Made by a program: the position numbers and the translations under genes
Shown: positions 1 through 12,600 of the stretch, piece by piece
How positions within the stretch are numbered: position 1 is the stretch's first letter
How the letters are laid out: every line of letters starts with the position of its first letter
Source: Burhinus oedicnemus
Taxonomy: Eukaryota; Chordata; Aves; Charadriiformes; Burhinidae
Assembly (NCBI GenBank): GCA_008921705.1
Contig: VFFE01007186.1
Span: 2,205,969 to 2,269,968, forward strand
DNA: 64,000 nucleotides
Reading direction: 5' to 3'
Notes under the pieces: model-generated
What the model was told of the DNA's origin: nothing
Database searches by the model: none
Seen by the model: only the letters and a program-made list of their open reading frames with translations

Positions 1-589
1 TGTTGGGGTAGCCTTTCAATTAACTCACTCAACTTGACAATATATGGTTTTGCAATTCATAACTAGATGTCCACTCTGCCTTTATAGCTCAGAGGAGAGG
101 ATGAAAAGTCTGTTGATCTTTGAGAATTCAGGTCAACGAGGCAGTGGCCTTCCTCTGCTGCAGCAATATTTCCTTCTCTAGGATGCAATGAGGTTGAAAA
201 ATGCAACATTTTGTGTACACCTTCTACACACAAAGGAATCTCCTTCACTAAGAGAAATTTGATGGAGATTACTATTTGCTGAGTCCCTCACAGCATAATT
301 TAATCACAGCAGCATTGCCACAAAACAAGCAGTGAATATCTCAGTGGCATGACTACATACTAGTCTTTGGGATGATGACAAGGAACTGTTGTGTACAGAT
401 TAAATCTTCTGCACAGTTTATTTGCCAATACTGTTTTCCTTTATTTTTGTAACTATGGAAGCTAGAATTAAACAGACTATCTGAAGTATAGTGTTATCAT
501 TCAGCTCCATGATAAGCAGCTCCCGATGCAGAAATAGATATTTCATAGAACACAGAACTAAAGAAATATGACAGACTGTTGATGACTCT
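1..589. other. Unassigned AT-rich sequence
   Basis: No gene or repeat was recognised here. A minus-strand reading frame of about 61 codons at 63-248 has no recognisable motif and is most likely chance. Confidence 0.5.
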
Positions 590-1015
590 TGACAACATTA
601 GACGAGGTCAGCTGTGGTTTTGTCCCCAAGGACAGAGATGCCACCACCTCCCTGAGTAACCTTTTGAGGGCTACACTGCACTCCATGGATTTTTTTTCTT
701 TAATAACTAACTTCAACCTTCAAAGATGTAATGTTCGGCCACTGCTCCTTGCTATAGTATGTAATGTTACTGAAAAGAGTTCACCTCTGCTCTCTTTGTC
801 ATTGCCCTTCAAGCACCTGTTGACTCTTATTAAACGTCCCCATACTCTCCTCTATACTGAACTAACCTAGCCCAGATTTTCTAGCCTGTCTTCATAATCC
901 ATGAGGCCCCTGATTATCTTGGTAGCTCTCTCCAGTCCCTCTCCAGTTTTCAGCATCCTTCCTGAACTGTGGGGCCCAAACTAGACACAGTAATCTTTCT
1001 AATTCCTGCGATCCG
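590..1015 (-). mobile_element. Old CR1-like LINE fragment (3' part of ORF2)
   Basis: Read on the minus strand, this stretch resembles the C-terminal end of CR1 ORF2 after many indels. Around 960-1000 it gives a VWAPQFRKD segment, matching the CR1 'FWAPQ.KKD' block; then come broken pieces corresponding to '[10 protein letters not shown]' and, near 620-660, to 'LPREVVE.PSL'. Seen: the order of the blocks agrees with CR1 in the same orientation. No reading frame survives. The family assignment is by remembered consensus and the boundaries are approximate. It is far more diverged than the CR1 copies at 33-53 kb. Confidence 0.6.
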
Positions 1016-2434
1016 GTAAGGAAAAACTTTCTTCTCTCATGTTTCTCCACTATTAATTCAGCAATGGCAGTGATACGTAACAGTCTCTTGATCACTGCAA
1101 CAATCTAGAATTTGACCATTACTCCTAGAGTACTGCCTATTGTACATGGAGTTTTTAGGATCCTCAGTCAAAGACAAGCTATGTGCAGGACTTGTTGACT
1201 ATTAAGGAAAAACAAGAACAGGTAAAGCTACCTGTATTTGAGGTGAAATGTACTCTAATGAAGGTAAATTTGTGATCTTTTTCATTATTATTTTGTCACC
1301 ATAGTACCACTTAAAGTGCATCAGCAATGACAAGCAGTTCAGTATGAGACTATGATTCAGTGACGACCTGCTGAAGTTGCCTTTTTTTATGCAATGACTG
1401 CTGGCTCATAATCTTGAGTCAGACTTCAAATTTCCTGGTAGTTTAACTTTCAACAAATGACAGTGAAACAACGAGTGATAAGGGATTGTTTAACATCAAT
1501 TCAGATCTTGCTGGATAACTCAGTGAAATGCCTGGATGTTAACTTTTTAAACACTGGGTTTGTGAGGAAAAAACAGGTACATGAGAATTATCATTAGCTT
1601 TCTGATTCTGTATTTCTGCCCCGACTAGCTCAATGCACCTGCAACAGACTAGAAGGAGAATAAAAATTTCATAGTGAAGCTTACACAGCAACCTTCTAGT
1701 ATTCATGACAAAAATTAAATCAGAGCCTGTTACACTGCATTTCAATAATATGGTCATTGGATGGTCAAATTCTTTTAACTGCTTGTTTAGTTTATTACAG
1801 TTTATTAGTTACATTAGTTTATTATAACTCTTCACTTATGGAGCTTTGAATTGGAAGATGAGAAAAATGTTATTAACAGAAAAAATAAATAGATGAAAGG
1901 TGAGATTGAAAATTAAATTAAACATTTTAGGAACATAAAAATAAAAGTTCATTAAATTAATCAAGTCTGTGCTGAGGCTAACCTAGTTTGACAGAGTCTT
2001 GAGGCGCAAATCCAAGTAACACCACGTGAAGTCTGGATTCAGGCTTAAACTTCAGAAAACTGAAAACTTGTCATTTTGTAAGATGATAGAATTCTCCAGA
2101 AAAAAAAAAAAAGTAAACCTAGTGTTTATAGTTATAGTTAATAAATGATGTATCTGTCTGCACTTATGCTCTTTGCATCCATATCTATATAAAACATACT
2201 GAAATATTTAAATATAATCTTCAACTGAAGCATGTAAGCAACCCTTCTAAAGACAGATCTTGTATCTGAGAACTTTATGGCATTATTCCAAACACGTCTT
2301 TACTGAAAAATACCGTTTTGGGTTATGCTTGCGAAAGAAAAAGGTTTGCTTTTTTGTCTTTAAAAGAAAACTTTATGTGTGTCTGTATGTGCAGTAATCT
2401 TTCAAACCCAAATTTAGTAAAATAGTATATGATA
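1016..2434. other. Unassigned AT-rich sequence
   Basis: No gene, RNA or repeat family was recognised. A 13-A homopolymer lies at about 2100-2113. Short reading frames here have no recognisable motifs. Confidence 0.5.
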
Positions 2435-3300
2435 GCTGTCCTAGATGAGACCAAAAACCTATTTAGCCCAGTGCTTTGTCTCTGAATCTGATCAGCAGTA
2501 GGTTTTAAGGAAAAAGTTATTGGAAACAGAGCAAATATACTTCCCATCTGTACCTTCCTGATTTCTGGGAGTCAATGTTACAAGAGTACTGTGAACTTGA
2601 GGCTGCAATTATAAGTCCACAATAGGAATTTCTTCCATGACTCATCTTACTGCCCCATTCTTAGTTTATGTCTTCTTCATAGTGCCGTGAAAAAATGAAA
2701 AGCAGCTTCTTCATTCCGTTGGTGATTTTATAGATCTCAATCATATCCTCTTCATTTAGCCTCTCCTTGGTAGCTGTCCCGCTATTCTGACTGTCCTCAC
2801 AGCCCTTTTTGGGTCCCACTCTACCTTTGCACCAGCAGAAGAGCGTGCAACATTCGCACTGCAACAATTTCAGAGATTTATACAATGGCAGAGTCGTGTC
2901 TTTCATCTTGTTCTTTATTGTCTTTCTGATAATTTCAACATTCTGTTTGTTCTTTAAATTGCTATTCAGCACTAAGCTGACATTTAGAAAACTATCCACA
3001 ATGAGTCCAAAATTTCCTTGTGGAATACTGATAGCTAATTTAAAGCCAATCACTTTGTGTGTATAATTAGGATGCATTTGGTATTTTTCCCCCTTGAAAA
3101 TTATTTTGTATTTATCAACAATGAATTTCATTTACCATTTTATTGTCATGAGAGTCTTCTGTAGTATTTTACAGTCAATTTTAGTTTTAACTATGTGAAT
3201 AATTTTTATTACTAACAAAGCTTGACATCTCATTATTCATTCTGTTTCCCAATAATTTATGAATATGTTTAAAAGCAGAAAACCCTGGTAATAAAATACT
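2435..3300 (-). mobile_element. Ancient CR1 LINE, 3' end into reverse-transcriptase region (minus)
   Basis: The plus strand reads as the reverse complement of the 3' half of an old amniote CR1, the type abundant in turtles and crocodilians. Recognisable blocks occur in the expected order: the 'TTTAGCCCAGT...GTCTC' 3' UTR block near 2460-2485, 'GAAACAGAGCAAATA' near 2524, 'GATTTTATAGATCTC...ATCATATCC' near 2723-2750, 'AGATTTATACAATGGCA' at 2874-2890, 'CTATCCACAATGAGTCCAAAA' around 2992-3012 and 'TTTATCAACAATGAATTTCAT' around 3113-3132. The ORF2 frame is broken. Seen: the blocks. Known: their order in CR1. Inferred: the age, from heavy divergence. Confidence 0.72.
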
Positions 3301-3329
3301 AATTCTGTTCTCCATTATAGTTTCCATTA

Positions 3330-4560
3330 ATGAGTGGCAACAGCCAACTTAGACCCACCTTTTCTATGTAAAATTAAGATTCTTTTCTTCCACAGTGTGC
3401 ACCATATTACATTTATCAGCACTAAATTTCCCTTGCCTCTATAGTGTCCAGTCACACAGTATTGTACTGTCCTTTGCGATTCTTCAGTTAACTTTCACCT
3501 TTGCTGCTTTTAATAACTCAGTATTCATTAGTGAGCTGTGTCATTTGCTGTTCACCCCCTCTCCAGGTCAGTTACAAACATGTCGAACAGCACAGGCCAC
3601 GGCATGGATCACCATGGCACTCCAGGGTCCGACCTCAGTGAAAACGCACCATTTACTCCCACCCTGTGTTTCCCATGTTTATCCAGTTATTTATACATGT
3701 GAAGACCTTCCTCTTATCTCATGGCAGATTATTTTCTGTCTTATCCCTCTGGTGAAGGATATCGTTGAAAGCCTTTGGAAACTATATAAAGTAGATCTCC
3801 CTGTTCCACAGTTGTTGCCTCCAGGACACTGAACTTTTAGCTGCTGCTTTTAATAACCATTCCAGCTTTGATGCCGTTTTCTTTTTCAAAATTAAATATT
3901 TCTGTGGAAGATTCTGAAGGGACCTTTTAATCCTTCAAGAATATTAAAATTTATTTAATTTACTATTACAAACAGGCTCTTCTGAATCCGGCTGCGTGTA
4001 CAGCTCAGGTCTAAATTAAGAACTGTTTCTTTTCTTGTGAACTTTTTAATTAGGAATGCCAATGAGCAGTCATGTATGTTGTCTAATCACTTATTTCCTA
4101 CATCACTCCTTACCAGGATATTACCCAGTTCACATGGAGGTAACTGGAGTCTCCTTTTATCATTGTACTTTTGCTTTTAGCTGTTACATTTTACATTAGC
4201 ATTTCATGCATATTGCAGCCTTCTTGACTGACTGGTTGATAGCATAGTACTATTAATACTCTGCTTAGTCAAGCCTTTATTTTAATTATGGGAATACTCT
4301 GTTGCTTGAACTTACAGTTAAAGTATTTACCTTATTTCACCTCTTTAACGTGCAATGTTACTCCTCCATATAATAGCTTGTGTCTCATATCTGTACCATT
4401 GTGTCCTGCTATTACAGTATTTTGCTGATTCCTATCCTATTTCTCAGGTGTCTGTGATGTTATATGTCTTATATAATCATAAATTCTTCAAGTTCATTAT
4501 TTTTTATCTGACTTTGCATTGAAGTAGGCAAAAAGATGAGCTCCATCGCTATGCTTCTGT
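3330..4560 (-). mobile_element. Second ancient CR1 LINE segment, RT to endonuclease region (minus)
   Basis: This restarts in a consensus region already present in the preceding copy, so 3333-3590 and about 3030-3290 cover the same part of CR1. It then continues towards the 5' end. 'ATTACATTTATCAGCACTAAAT', 'CCAGTCACACAGT' and 'ATGTCGAACAGCACAGG' mark the RT region; 'TTCCTCTTATCTCATG' and 'AAAGCCTTTGGAAA' follow. From about 4030 to 4540 blocks match the minus strand of the CR1 endonuclease region ('GTCTGTGATG.TATAT', 'GTTACTCCTCCAT'). Part of the RT to EN linker seems deleted near 3850-3960. It is strongly decayed and no ORF is intact. Confidence 0.62.
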
Positions 4561-7500
4561 TGCAAGGGGTGTTTTAAGGAAAGGTGTTTTAAGATTTGGT
4601 TTTATTTCTCATTATCTTACTCTGATTTTGATGGTAATAAATTAAATTAATTTCCCCAAGTCGAATCCGTTCTGCCCGTGACTGTAATTGCTGAGTGATC
4701 TCCCTGTCCTTACCTCAACCCATGAGCCTTTTGTTATATTTTCTCTCCTCCATGTCCAGCTGAGGAGGGGAGTGATAGAGCAGCTTTGGTGTGCCCCTGG
4801 CGTCCAGCTAGGGTCAACACACTACAAAAATAAATCCATATTTGACCTAAGGAAAAGAGTACATACAGAAAAATACATAAACCCCCCCCACATTTCATTC
4901 TATCTTGATGGGAAATTTCCTTCTGTTTCTTCTTTCCCCTTCCTACTACATAATACAAAGAAGGCAGAGAATTTTGCCTTCTCAAAAAAAAATTTAGAAG
5001 ATTCATAAAAACACAGTCTCTGAAGTAAGAATATTATTTTTGTCCATTTTTCAGAAAGAAAGTTGCTCTAAAAATAATTTTAGTGCTTTCTAAATCTTTT
5101 ATGTTAAATCTTTTCACTTTGTATTTGAAGTCTCTTTAAAGGAAATGTTATATTTACTGGGTGAGCCTATACTATACTACAGAATAATTTTAGTAGACTT
5201 TGCAATACTAGATAAAATGTCTTGAGCATGAGATGTGAACATTTGTTAACCAGCTGTACTCCTAAAACATGAAGAGATGTATTACTATTAGTGTATCAAC
5301 ACAATTCCATTTTGAGGAATTAATTAAATATTTTCTTTCAAAACTGTTTAAATGAAGTGACTGTAGTAATTTCTCAGATATATGTTATATGCCATTCCTG
5401 GCTCACAAGCTTAGATAACAGTATATGCTAAAACCAGAATATTTTATAAATTTGATCTACAAAGATTAGTGTAATTTAGTTTTTCATATATTCCCTATTT
5501 TTACTTAATTTTTCACTATTATGGTAAAAGCAAAAGAAAACACAAATGCATCTCCCAAAACTAGAGGTGTGGGAAAAAAAATATACTTATTTTTAATTTA
5601 TTTAAATTTATTGCTGCCATTGTCTGTTTGTTTTCTGCCATTTTTCTGTCTGCCCATCAGTATAAAAGCACCTTCATGTCTACAGCTGAAACCAACATGC
5701 AGGTGAGGCCTCTGACATTGCTGTCAACAATTTGTCTTCTGATCTGAGGTTGCTGGCCAACACAAGTCTCTTCAGCCTATGGCACGCTCTTAGTGGGGCA
5801 GCTGTTTCTGCTAGTAGTGGCAGTGTGTTTTGTAGGCTTTCATTAGACTGAGTTCCAATCAACTGATGTATTCTGCACAAATTTTCTAAAGTTTGGGGTT
5901 TTTTTTAAGGCCTTTTTACTCCACATAATTTTGTGTGGCAAATACAATTTTTTCTTTGAAGAGCCATTTAAGAGAAAGAAGCCAAAAGGACTGTCTTTGC
6001 CTGGTAAATGTTTTGGGGTTTTTTTGTGTGGTTTTTTCCTATACCTGAATTCCACAGGATACACTTGTTATCTCACATGAGATTTTGTACACCTTTCCCA
6101 GAACTTAGTCTTTCAAAGTGTGCTGTAGTGAGTGGCCTTGGGATGTACGGAAAGCAAAAGATATTTTTGTCCTTATGAACCTGATGAAAGGTGTAGTCAG
6201 GTGCTAACACAAGTCTTACAATTACAGTGTGTAAGTGCAATTGACAAGTGTGTTACTTAATTTCAGAATAACATAGAAGGCAACAGCTTAAGAAACTGGT
6301 GTTACCACTCATAAACAAATAAAAACTATCCAATGAGAAACAGGGGGTTTTATTTATATGATATGTAGCAATATTAAAGTAAGTATGTTTGAATACACTA
6401 CCTGCAAAATAGTAGTAGCAATTCTAGCAGTAAACAAAAAGTTGATGTGTTTTTCAGTAACCCAGTACTTAGAGCTACTCACTCCGGATTTGGAGATCTA
6501 GGATCAGTTTCTCCCTCTGTCTCACATGATGAGTAATTCACCTCTTCTTCTAGGAGAAGGATCCAGTCAGCCTGCTACAGGGTGTTTGGTGATCGTGTTC
6601 TTTCAGTCTCTAATGTAAGTATTTTATCACTGTGCTTTAAGCAACTTAATGATTCCATGGTCATCTACTTTGGACCTACAGCTACTTTCTTACTCTGAAG
6701 CTGTCAGAGAGCACATCTGAACCTAGTGCTTGCCCATCCCAAGTGAGAGCTTTAGCCACAGGAGCATCATAAAGTTGGTATCATCTCCTTAGCACCTAAT
6801 GTAAACACTGTTTTTCTTCATGTAATTTTTTTAAAGTACTTATTAGATCACTGAGAGAATTATTTTACATCTTGATGTCTATGATATTCACTTGCAGGGT
6901 GATTCCAATGCCTGCTCCAATATTTAAATAATATGTACAGAAGTAATTCTAAGCAAAGAACCCTACAAAACCCCCCCTTTTGCTTGTGTGTGCTAATGGA
7001 TATTTGTTCGTTCATCCTGCTGCAGAACAACTGTTCCAGGCAGAATGATTTTCAGATATGGGCTCAGGTTTTCTGTATCGTTGGGAAGTTTTAGTGACTG
7101 GGCTGCTAGATAGAGTCACTGCAGTCAGTTGTGTAAGTCCAGGTTTTATTTCTTCAGCCTTCCTTCTAAGTGCCTGAAAAGCAAATGGTTCAACAAAGTG
7201 ATTCAGGTGGTTGAAACTTATTCTCTTTTCATTTCAGGTGAATCCTCTTGGTGAAACTGGCCCAAACCAGAAACAGTTCTGTCTTCCTCAGCAGTGAATG
7301 TTTATCCAGTCCCAGTAAGGTAGCACTAAGAGTACATAACTGCTTTACTCTGCTGACCTCCTTTTCCATGGGACCTGAAGCATAGATCTATTTAAGCACT
7401 TTATCGGGGATCCCCTGGGCTGGGCTGGATTGGAATGAGATGGGCTGTCTTGCAATAACCTTTAAAGTCCTCAGAGTCACAGAGCAGGTTGCTTCCAGCC

Positions 7501-9500
7501 CTGGGCTGCATTATCACTTCCTTGTCAGTACGATGGGCCTGGTGAAAGGATGACCTGCATTTCCTTTGCTCTGCCTTTAGGCACCCCATCTCTGACTTGG
7601 CTTGTGGTATACACCTCTGTATTTACCAGGAGGTATCAGCAGTCCTAGGGGAAAAGGAGGATATGTCATGGAGGCAACTGTCTATCTCTTCCAGAGAAGA
7701 CAGAATAAAATTCATCATTCTTTTCAGGCATCAGTCTCCAGGGCTTGCGATTGTCCATGTTTAGTAATTTACGAAGTGACTCCCTTTTGTTAGCATGAAG
7801 TACTGGTACGTACATCCGTCAGAAAAAATCCGAAGTGAATCACCTAATCAATACCAGTTGAAAGAGGGATGTAGTTAACATTTCAACTCAAGTTTCGGCT
7901 TTTATTACAATTAATCTTTGAAAATTCCCTTAGTAAAGTTAGGATCTGCAAAAGTCTTTCTGCATGCAGAGATGATAAACAGGTAAAACTGAAAATTAAG
8001 GTACAGCAAGATAAAAATCTTTTCCTAAGATATCCATGGAAAAGAGAAAACTAAGACAACATTTTAAGTGAGGCCACTTTTTTCTCTACAGCTATAGAAG
8101 TCATTATATTCTTAGCTTAATCAAAGGATTTCAGAAGTAACACTGTCAGTTTTTTGGACTATGAAGAGACACCGCCAAAAAGGTCTGGATGGAGGAACTT
8201 TGTATGCTGGCAAAAAAGTACTTGTGAGATTTATGGATTACAAAGAGAGCATGTAAATGCATAATCATACTTGCTGTTTCTCTTTTATACCAAGCCAAAG
8301 CCACTAAGAATGTAATCTCATTAGGTTTAAATTGACTACACATTGCTTTGGCAATATTCGTAAAACCCTATGGTTTGGTGATTAAGGGAATGGAAGAAGT
8401 GGGTTAATAAGCTCTCTAGTTTCAATTGAATATCATTTTAATTATAAGACAATAGTAATACTTTTAGAAAAAGAACTATCTCAATACCCACACAAGGTAA
8501 TACAGTACTGAGTATTTGACATTGATTTCACATTTAATACAACTATACACATGTGATTCTGTAATTCATTTTCCCGTTTAGTGAAATAGATACTACATGA
8601 CCCTTGTAACAGCCAGGAAGGAACTGATGATGAACACCATAGTATGGGCTTAATGGGATAACAGAAAGAAAAGGGAGATTAAACAAAATAAAAGGAAATG
8701 CTTTGTATCTTTCCTTAGTATTTGGAAGTAATGATGGTACCGCAGAAAAATTCCTTAGCAGATGGCAAGCCATCTTAATCAAGCAAATTAACGGATCATG
8801 CATTAAAAAAAATAAAGTGGTGGGTTATTTGACACACACTGTAATTACATTGGACATATTGCTTTCAATAAACGTTAAAGGACAAATTAACATTAGAGTC
8901 ATGCCAACTATGTTTCTAAATCTGCTTTTCAAGCTTATAATTAAAATCCTAAATTATTACTGCAGCAAATTAACACTTTTAATAGGTTCCAAACATTGTG
9001 AACATCAGCATTTGCTTTATTTTTTCCCCCAAAAAACCACACTTTTAAGAAATTCAAATCTACACAATACAGCACCTCTGTAAATACTAAAATGCTAGAC
9101 TGCTTAGAATTGTATCCTGAACGTACATTTTACAAAACTGCAGCCTTTGAAAAGTAGTATGACACTGTGGTGGAGTTGCTCTTTGTATCAGAGTAAAATA
9201 AAAAGTTGTGGGTAGTAAAGAAGTAATGTATTTTTTCAGTCTTTACACTTCAAAAGATTTCGTAGCACAAAGAAGTGCTATCTTAAGTTGCTCCCATTTA
9301 TTTTTATGAGGATCAAGTCCAAAAAACTGAACAAAAAAAGAATCTCTGTTGAATTCCAATAGAATTGAATCAGATTATTTTTTCTTTATTTCCAAACCAC
9401 TATGTCTTTTTCCTTAAACTGGGACACCTTCCCATCCCTTCCTCTGATTATTTTCTCTTATCCTTATCTTCACCTATATCTCTGAAACTAGAATCCCTTT
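4561..9500. other. Unassigned AT-rich sequence
   Basis: About 4.9 kb in which I recognise no gene, RNA or repeat. Reading frames are short, overlap on both strands and lack recognisable motifs. Confidence 0.5.
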
Positions 9501-9520
9501 GTTTTGTTTTGTTTCTCTAG

Positions 9521-9660
9521 ATGAAAATGAAGACCCAAAGGAAATTGAAATTGTAGCAGTATTTAAGACACTCACTGAAAGAATCAAAGACACAATTTCC
9601 AACATTGTGATGTCTGACAATTTTCTCATTCAGCTCAGCACCTTTAGCTGCTTAAACTAG
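9521..9660 (+). other. Weak candidate terminal exon (45 codons plus stop)
   Basis: A pyrimidine-rich tract ending in TTTCTCTAG at 9512-9520 looks like a splice acceptor. It is followed by an open frame beginning at 9523 (E-N-E-D-P-K-E-I-E-I...) and ending with TAG at 9658-9660. The predicted peptide is acidic then amphipathic (KTLTERIKDTISN...). The frame also stays open upstream of the AG, back to about 9448, so the open stretch is not limited to the putative exon. I do not recognise the protein. With many frames tested in AT-rich DNA, a 45-codon ORF next to an AG is expected by chance, so this is a flag only. Confidence 0.15.
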
Positions 9661-12600
9661 GATTTAAGCACTTTATTACCCTCATAATTAAACTAAAACA
9701 AGTTCTGTTTTTATCTAGTCAAACTCCCTGTGCTTAGTTCCAGCATTAAATTCCTCGTCTGTTCCTGTTTTTCCTCAAAAATGTAAACTGAAAGTATGGT
9801 GTTAATACTTAAGTCTCTATTTGTACTTGTTTGATCTACCCCACTAATTCCAAGTTCCAGTCTACTTCCTGTGAAGAATTCAAATGCAAAATCATCCTAT
9901 AATGAGTTTCATTTTCCAGCAACTTCCCTGTTAACATCCTTACCCAACATTTCCTAAAATAAGTTGATATTTTGTATGAATGCTTCGGTGGCTTGAAAGA
10001 AATCTTGTGGAAAAGATTAGTGTGCTTTCATGTTACATGGCACTTCTGCTTACTGAAATGGCCTTGGTGATACATTGCAGATATTTTTGGAAGCACAAAG
10101 ATAACTAGTGCAAATCTCACTTAAAATAATAAATTATCTGATTATTATTTTTAATCCAGCAACCATTTCTGAAGGGTTAATTCTCCTCCCTCCCCATCCC
10201 TATACACTACATTAAAAAAAAAAAAAGTCATATCACTTAAGTCATGTGAGCTGGGCAATGACATAGGAGGGTCACTTCTGATTTCTGTCCTTACAGTAAT
10301 GCTCCAATCCTGTGCTTTAACCAGAAAGTGAGATTTTGTAATATTCAAATGCTTTTGAGTAATGCTTAATTTCAAAAGCCTTCTGAAAACAATTTTCAAT
10401 GCTTTGAAAAATCTCTCTCAAATTGCTGTGTATGCACTATACTTAAATATATATACTCCTACTCCCTGAAATTAGTAAATACCAATTTATAGATATACTT
10501 TAATCATTGCAGAATTAGGAACTTATTCTCTTCTTTCTTAATAAACACATGCTCTAATAAGAATAACCCAAAATACACCATTTTACCAATGTAATCAAAG
10601 CTATCAACTACTTTTCACTGTGAGGACCACTATCTTGTCTTATTTACAATGAGAGGGCAGAAATTTTTAGTCTCTCCCTAGCTGTTTTAGAAATAATTTT
10701 ATCACTTCACTTGTTCTGTCTTCAGCCTTAAAGAAGATACTTCCATTTCTATAGTTCAAAATGTTGTAGCACCATATTTTAATTCTTATACATCTGATAT
10801 ACTTAAATAGTCATTATCTTCTATTGCAATAATTACATCCCATATAAAGCAGGTACTGCTTAACTTAACTATGTATAACTCATCTCACTTTAGCATACTA
10901 TTATACAGATTTTTATTGCATTCTTAATGATATATTGTAACAGATGATCATACTTAATTTACAATAATAAATTTGTTTCATGAATATTAATGTGACCCCT
11001 TTAAATACTCTATAGTAGACATTTGTTTTTAATATATTCATTCAACAGTTTCAGTCTTGGGAACTATGACACCACTTTTTCTGCTTTCTATTGTCTAAAG
11101 CTTGAAATGCTCCACACCAGGTTACACAGGGTTGGTGATGTCTATGTAATTTTGTGTTAAAGTATCTCACAGCAACCAAGGATTTTAAACAAACTGGTTA
11201 CATTTTTTATAATTTAGAACAAAATAACAGATTCCTGGGGTGAAATCCTTGCCCCACTGAAGCAGATAGTTTTCTACAAAGTTGAGCAGGAAACAGATCT
11301 TACTCAAATAGGTATTCATTCTGGTTCAATAAATTGGTGTATCACTGATTCCTTCCTTCTATATCTGTCTTTGCTTCCATTCATTACAGCAAAAGAATTA
11401 ATAAACATATATAGAGAAAATAATATAAAATATGGCATTAGTAATTAAATATTTTATATACACATACACATATATGTATGTCAATCATCCAAATCATGCA
11501 AGATATAAATATATATAGAATGTTTTTGTATCTGGAATGTCTTCCATTTTCATATGCCTTGAATAACAGGGACATATTCACACCACTGTAAGTGCACCAT
11601 TTTTCATGTCTTACTATTTTATAAAAAATAGTCACTGCAGCAGAATGATAAGGCATACTATTGTTGTCAAATCATGAAGAACCTGTTTATAAAGCAGTGT
11701 CATAAATACATATCTTCTTTAATTAATTTTTTCTATGAAGAATTAAATTGAATAATTCTGCTTTATTTTTAATAAACCCATTACGTCTAAATAAAATTAT
11801 TAATGCTTTCATCATGCTTCCTATGCAAAGAAAAATGTGAGGCCACTTAAAATAATGCTGACTTTCAAGTTTACTTAGAAGTTAAAGGCAGTATTCATAT
11901 ACGTTACCTGCAATGACTAGTTTTTAATGGATAGTTTGGTATAAACAATGCAGAAAAGTTTTATCATAATATGAAATAGGTCAGCCATTTACTTTATTCA
12001 TATGTAAAATATTATCTAGAGGAGTTTGTTTCAGTTTCAGTAAGAAAGTAAATAGTTTATTAAGAATATTCTTAATCTAAAAAAAAACCCAAAGCCAAAG
12101 TTGCCAGTAATATTTAGGGAAGCCTTCAATTCTGCCAAAATTATATATACTGAACTCTCTTAAGAGAACAGAAAAGTCACAGGCTCTGATTGAAGATTTT
12201 CCTTCACCAAGTGCTCTAATTTGATTCTCTGTCTGTACCAAGCCCTGAATTTTCATGAAACTTTAGGATTTAATTGGCTTTGACAAGTTTCTTTTTTTCC
12301 TGTATTTTACCATTTTGTCACACTGCATTGGAGATGGATTCAGATTTCAGGGGAGAACTGACAGGTAGGTAAGCAGGAAAACTGTGCCTTTGCATAACCT
12401 CATACTCTTAGGAAACCAAATTAAAATGCCTTTTGATGAGTAGTAAAGGAACATTGTGTTCAGTAAGACTCATTGAGTGTAGATACCCAGACAACCAAAC
12501 TGCCATTAAACAAAAGGAAATCTGTTGCAAAGACTGAAATTCAGCATCCTTTTTAGACCTCACTTTAAACTCAAAATACTTAATGCTCGTCATTATCAAA

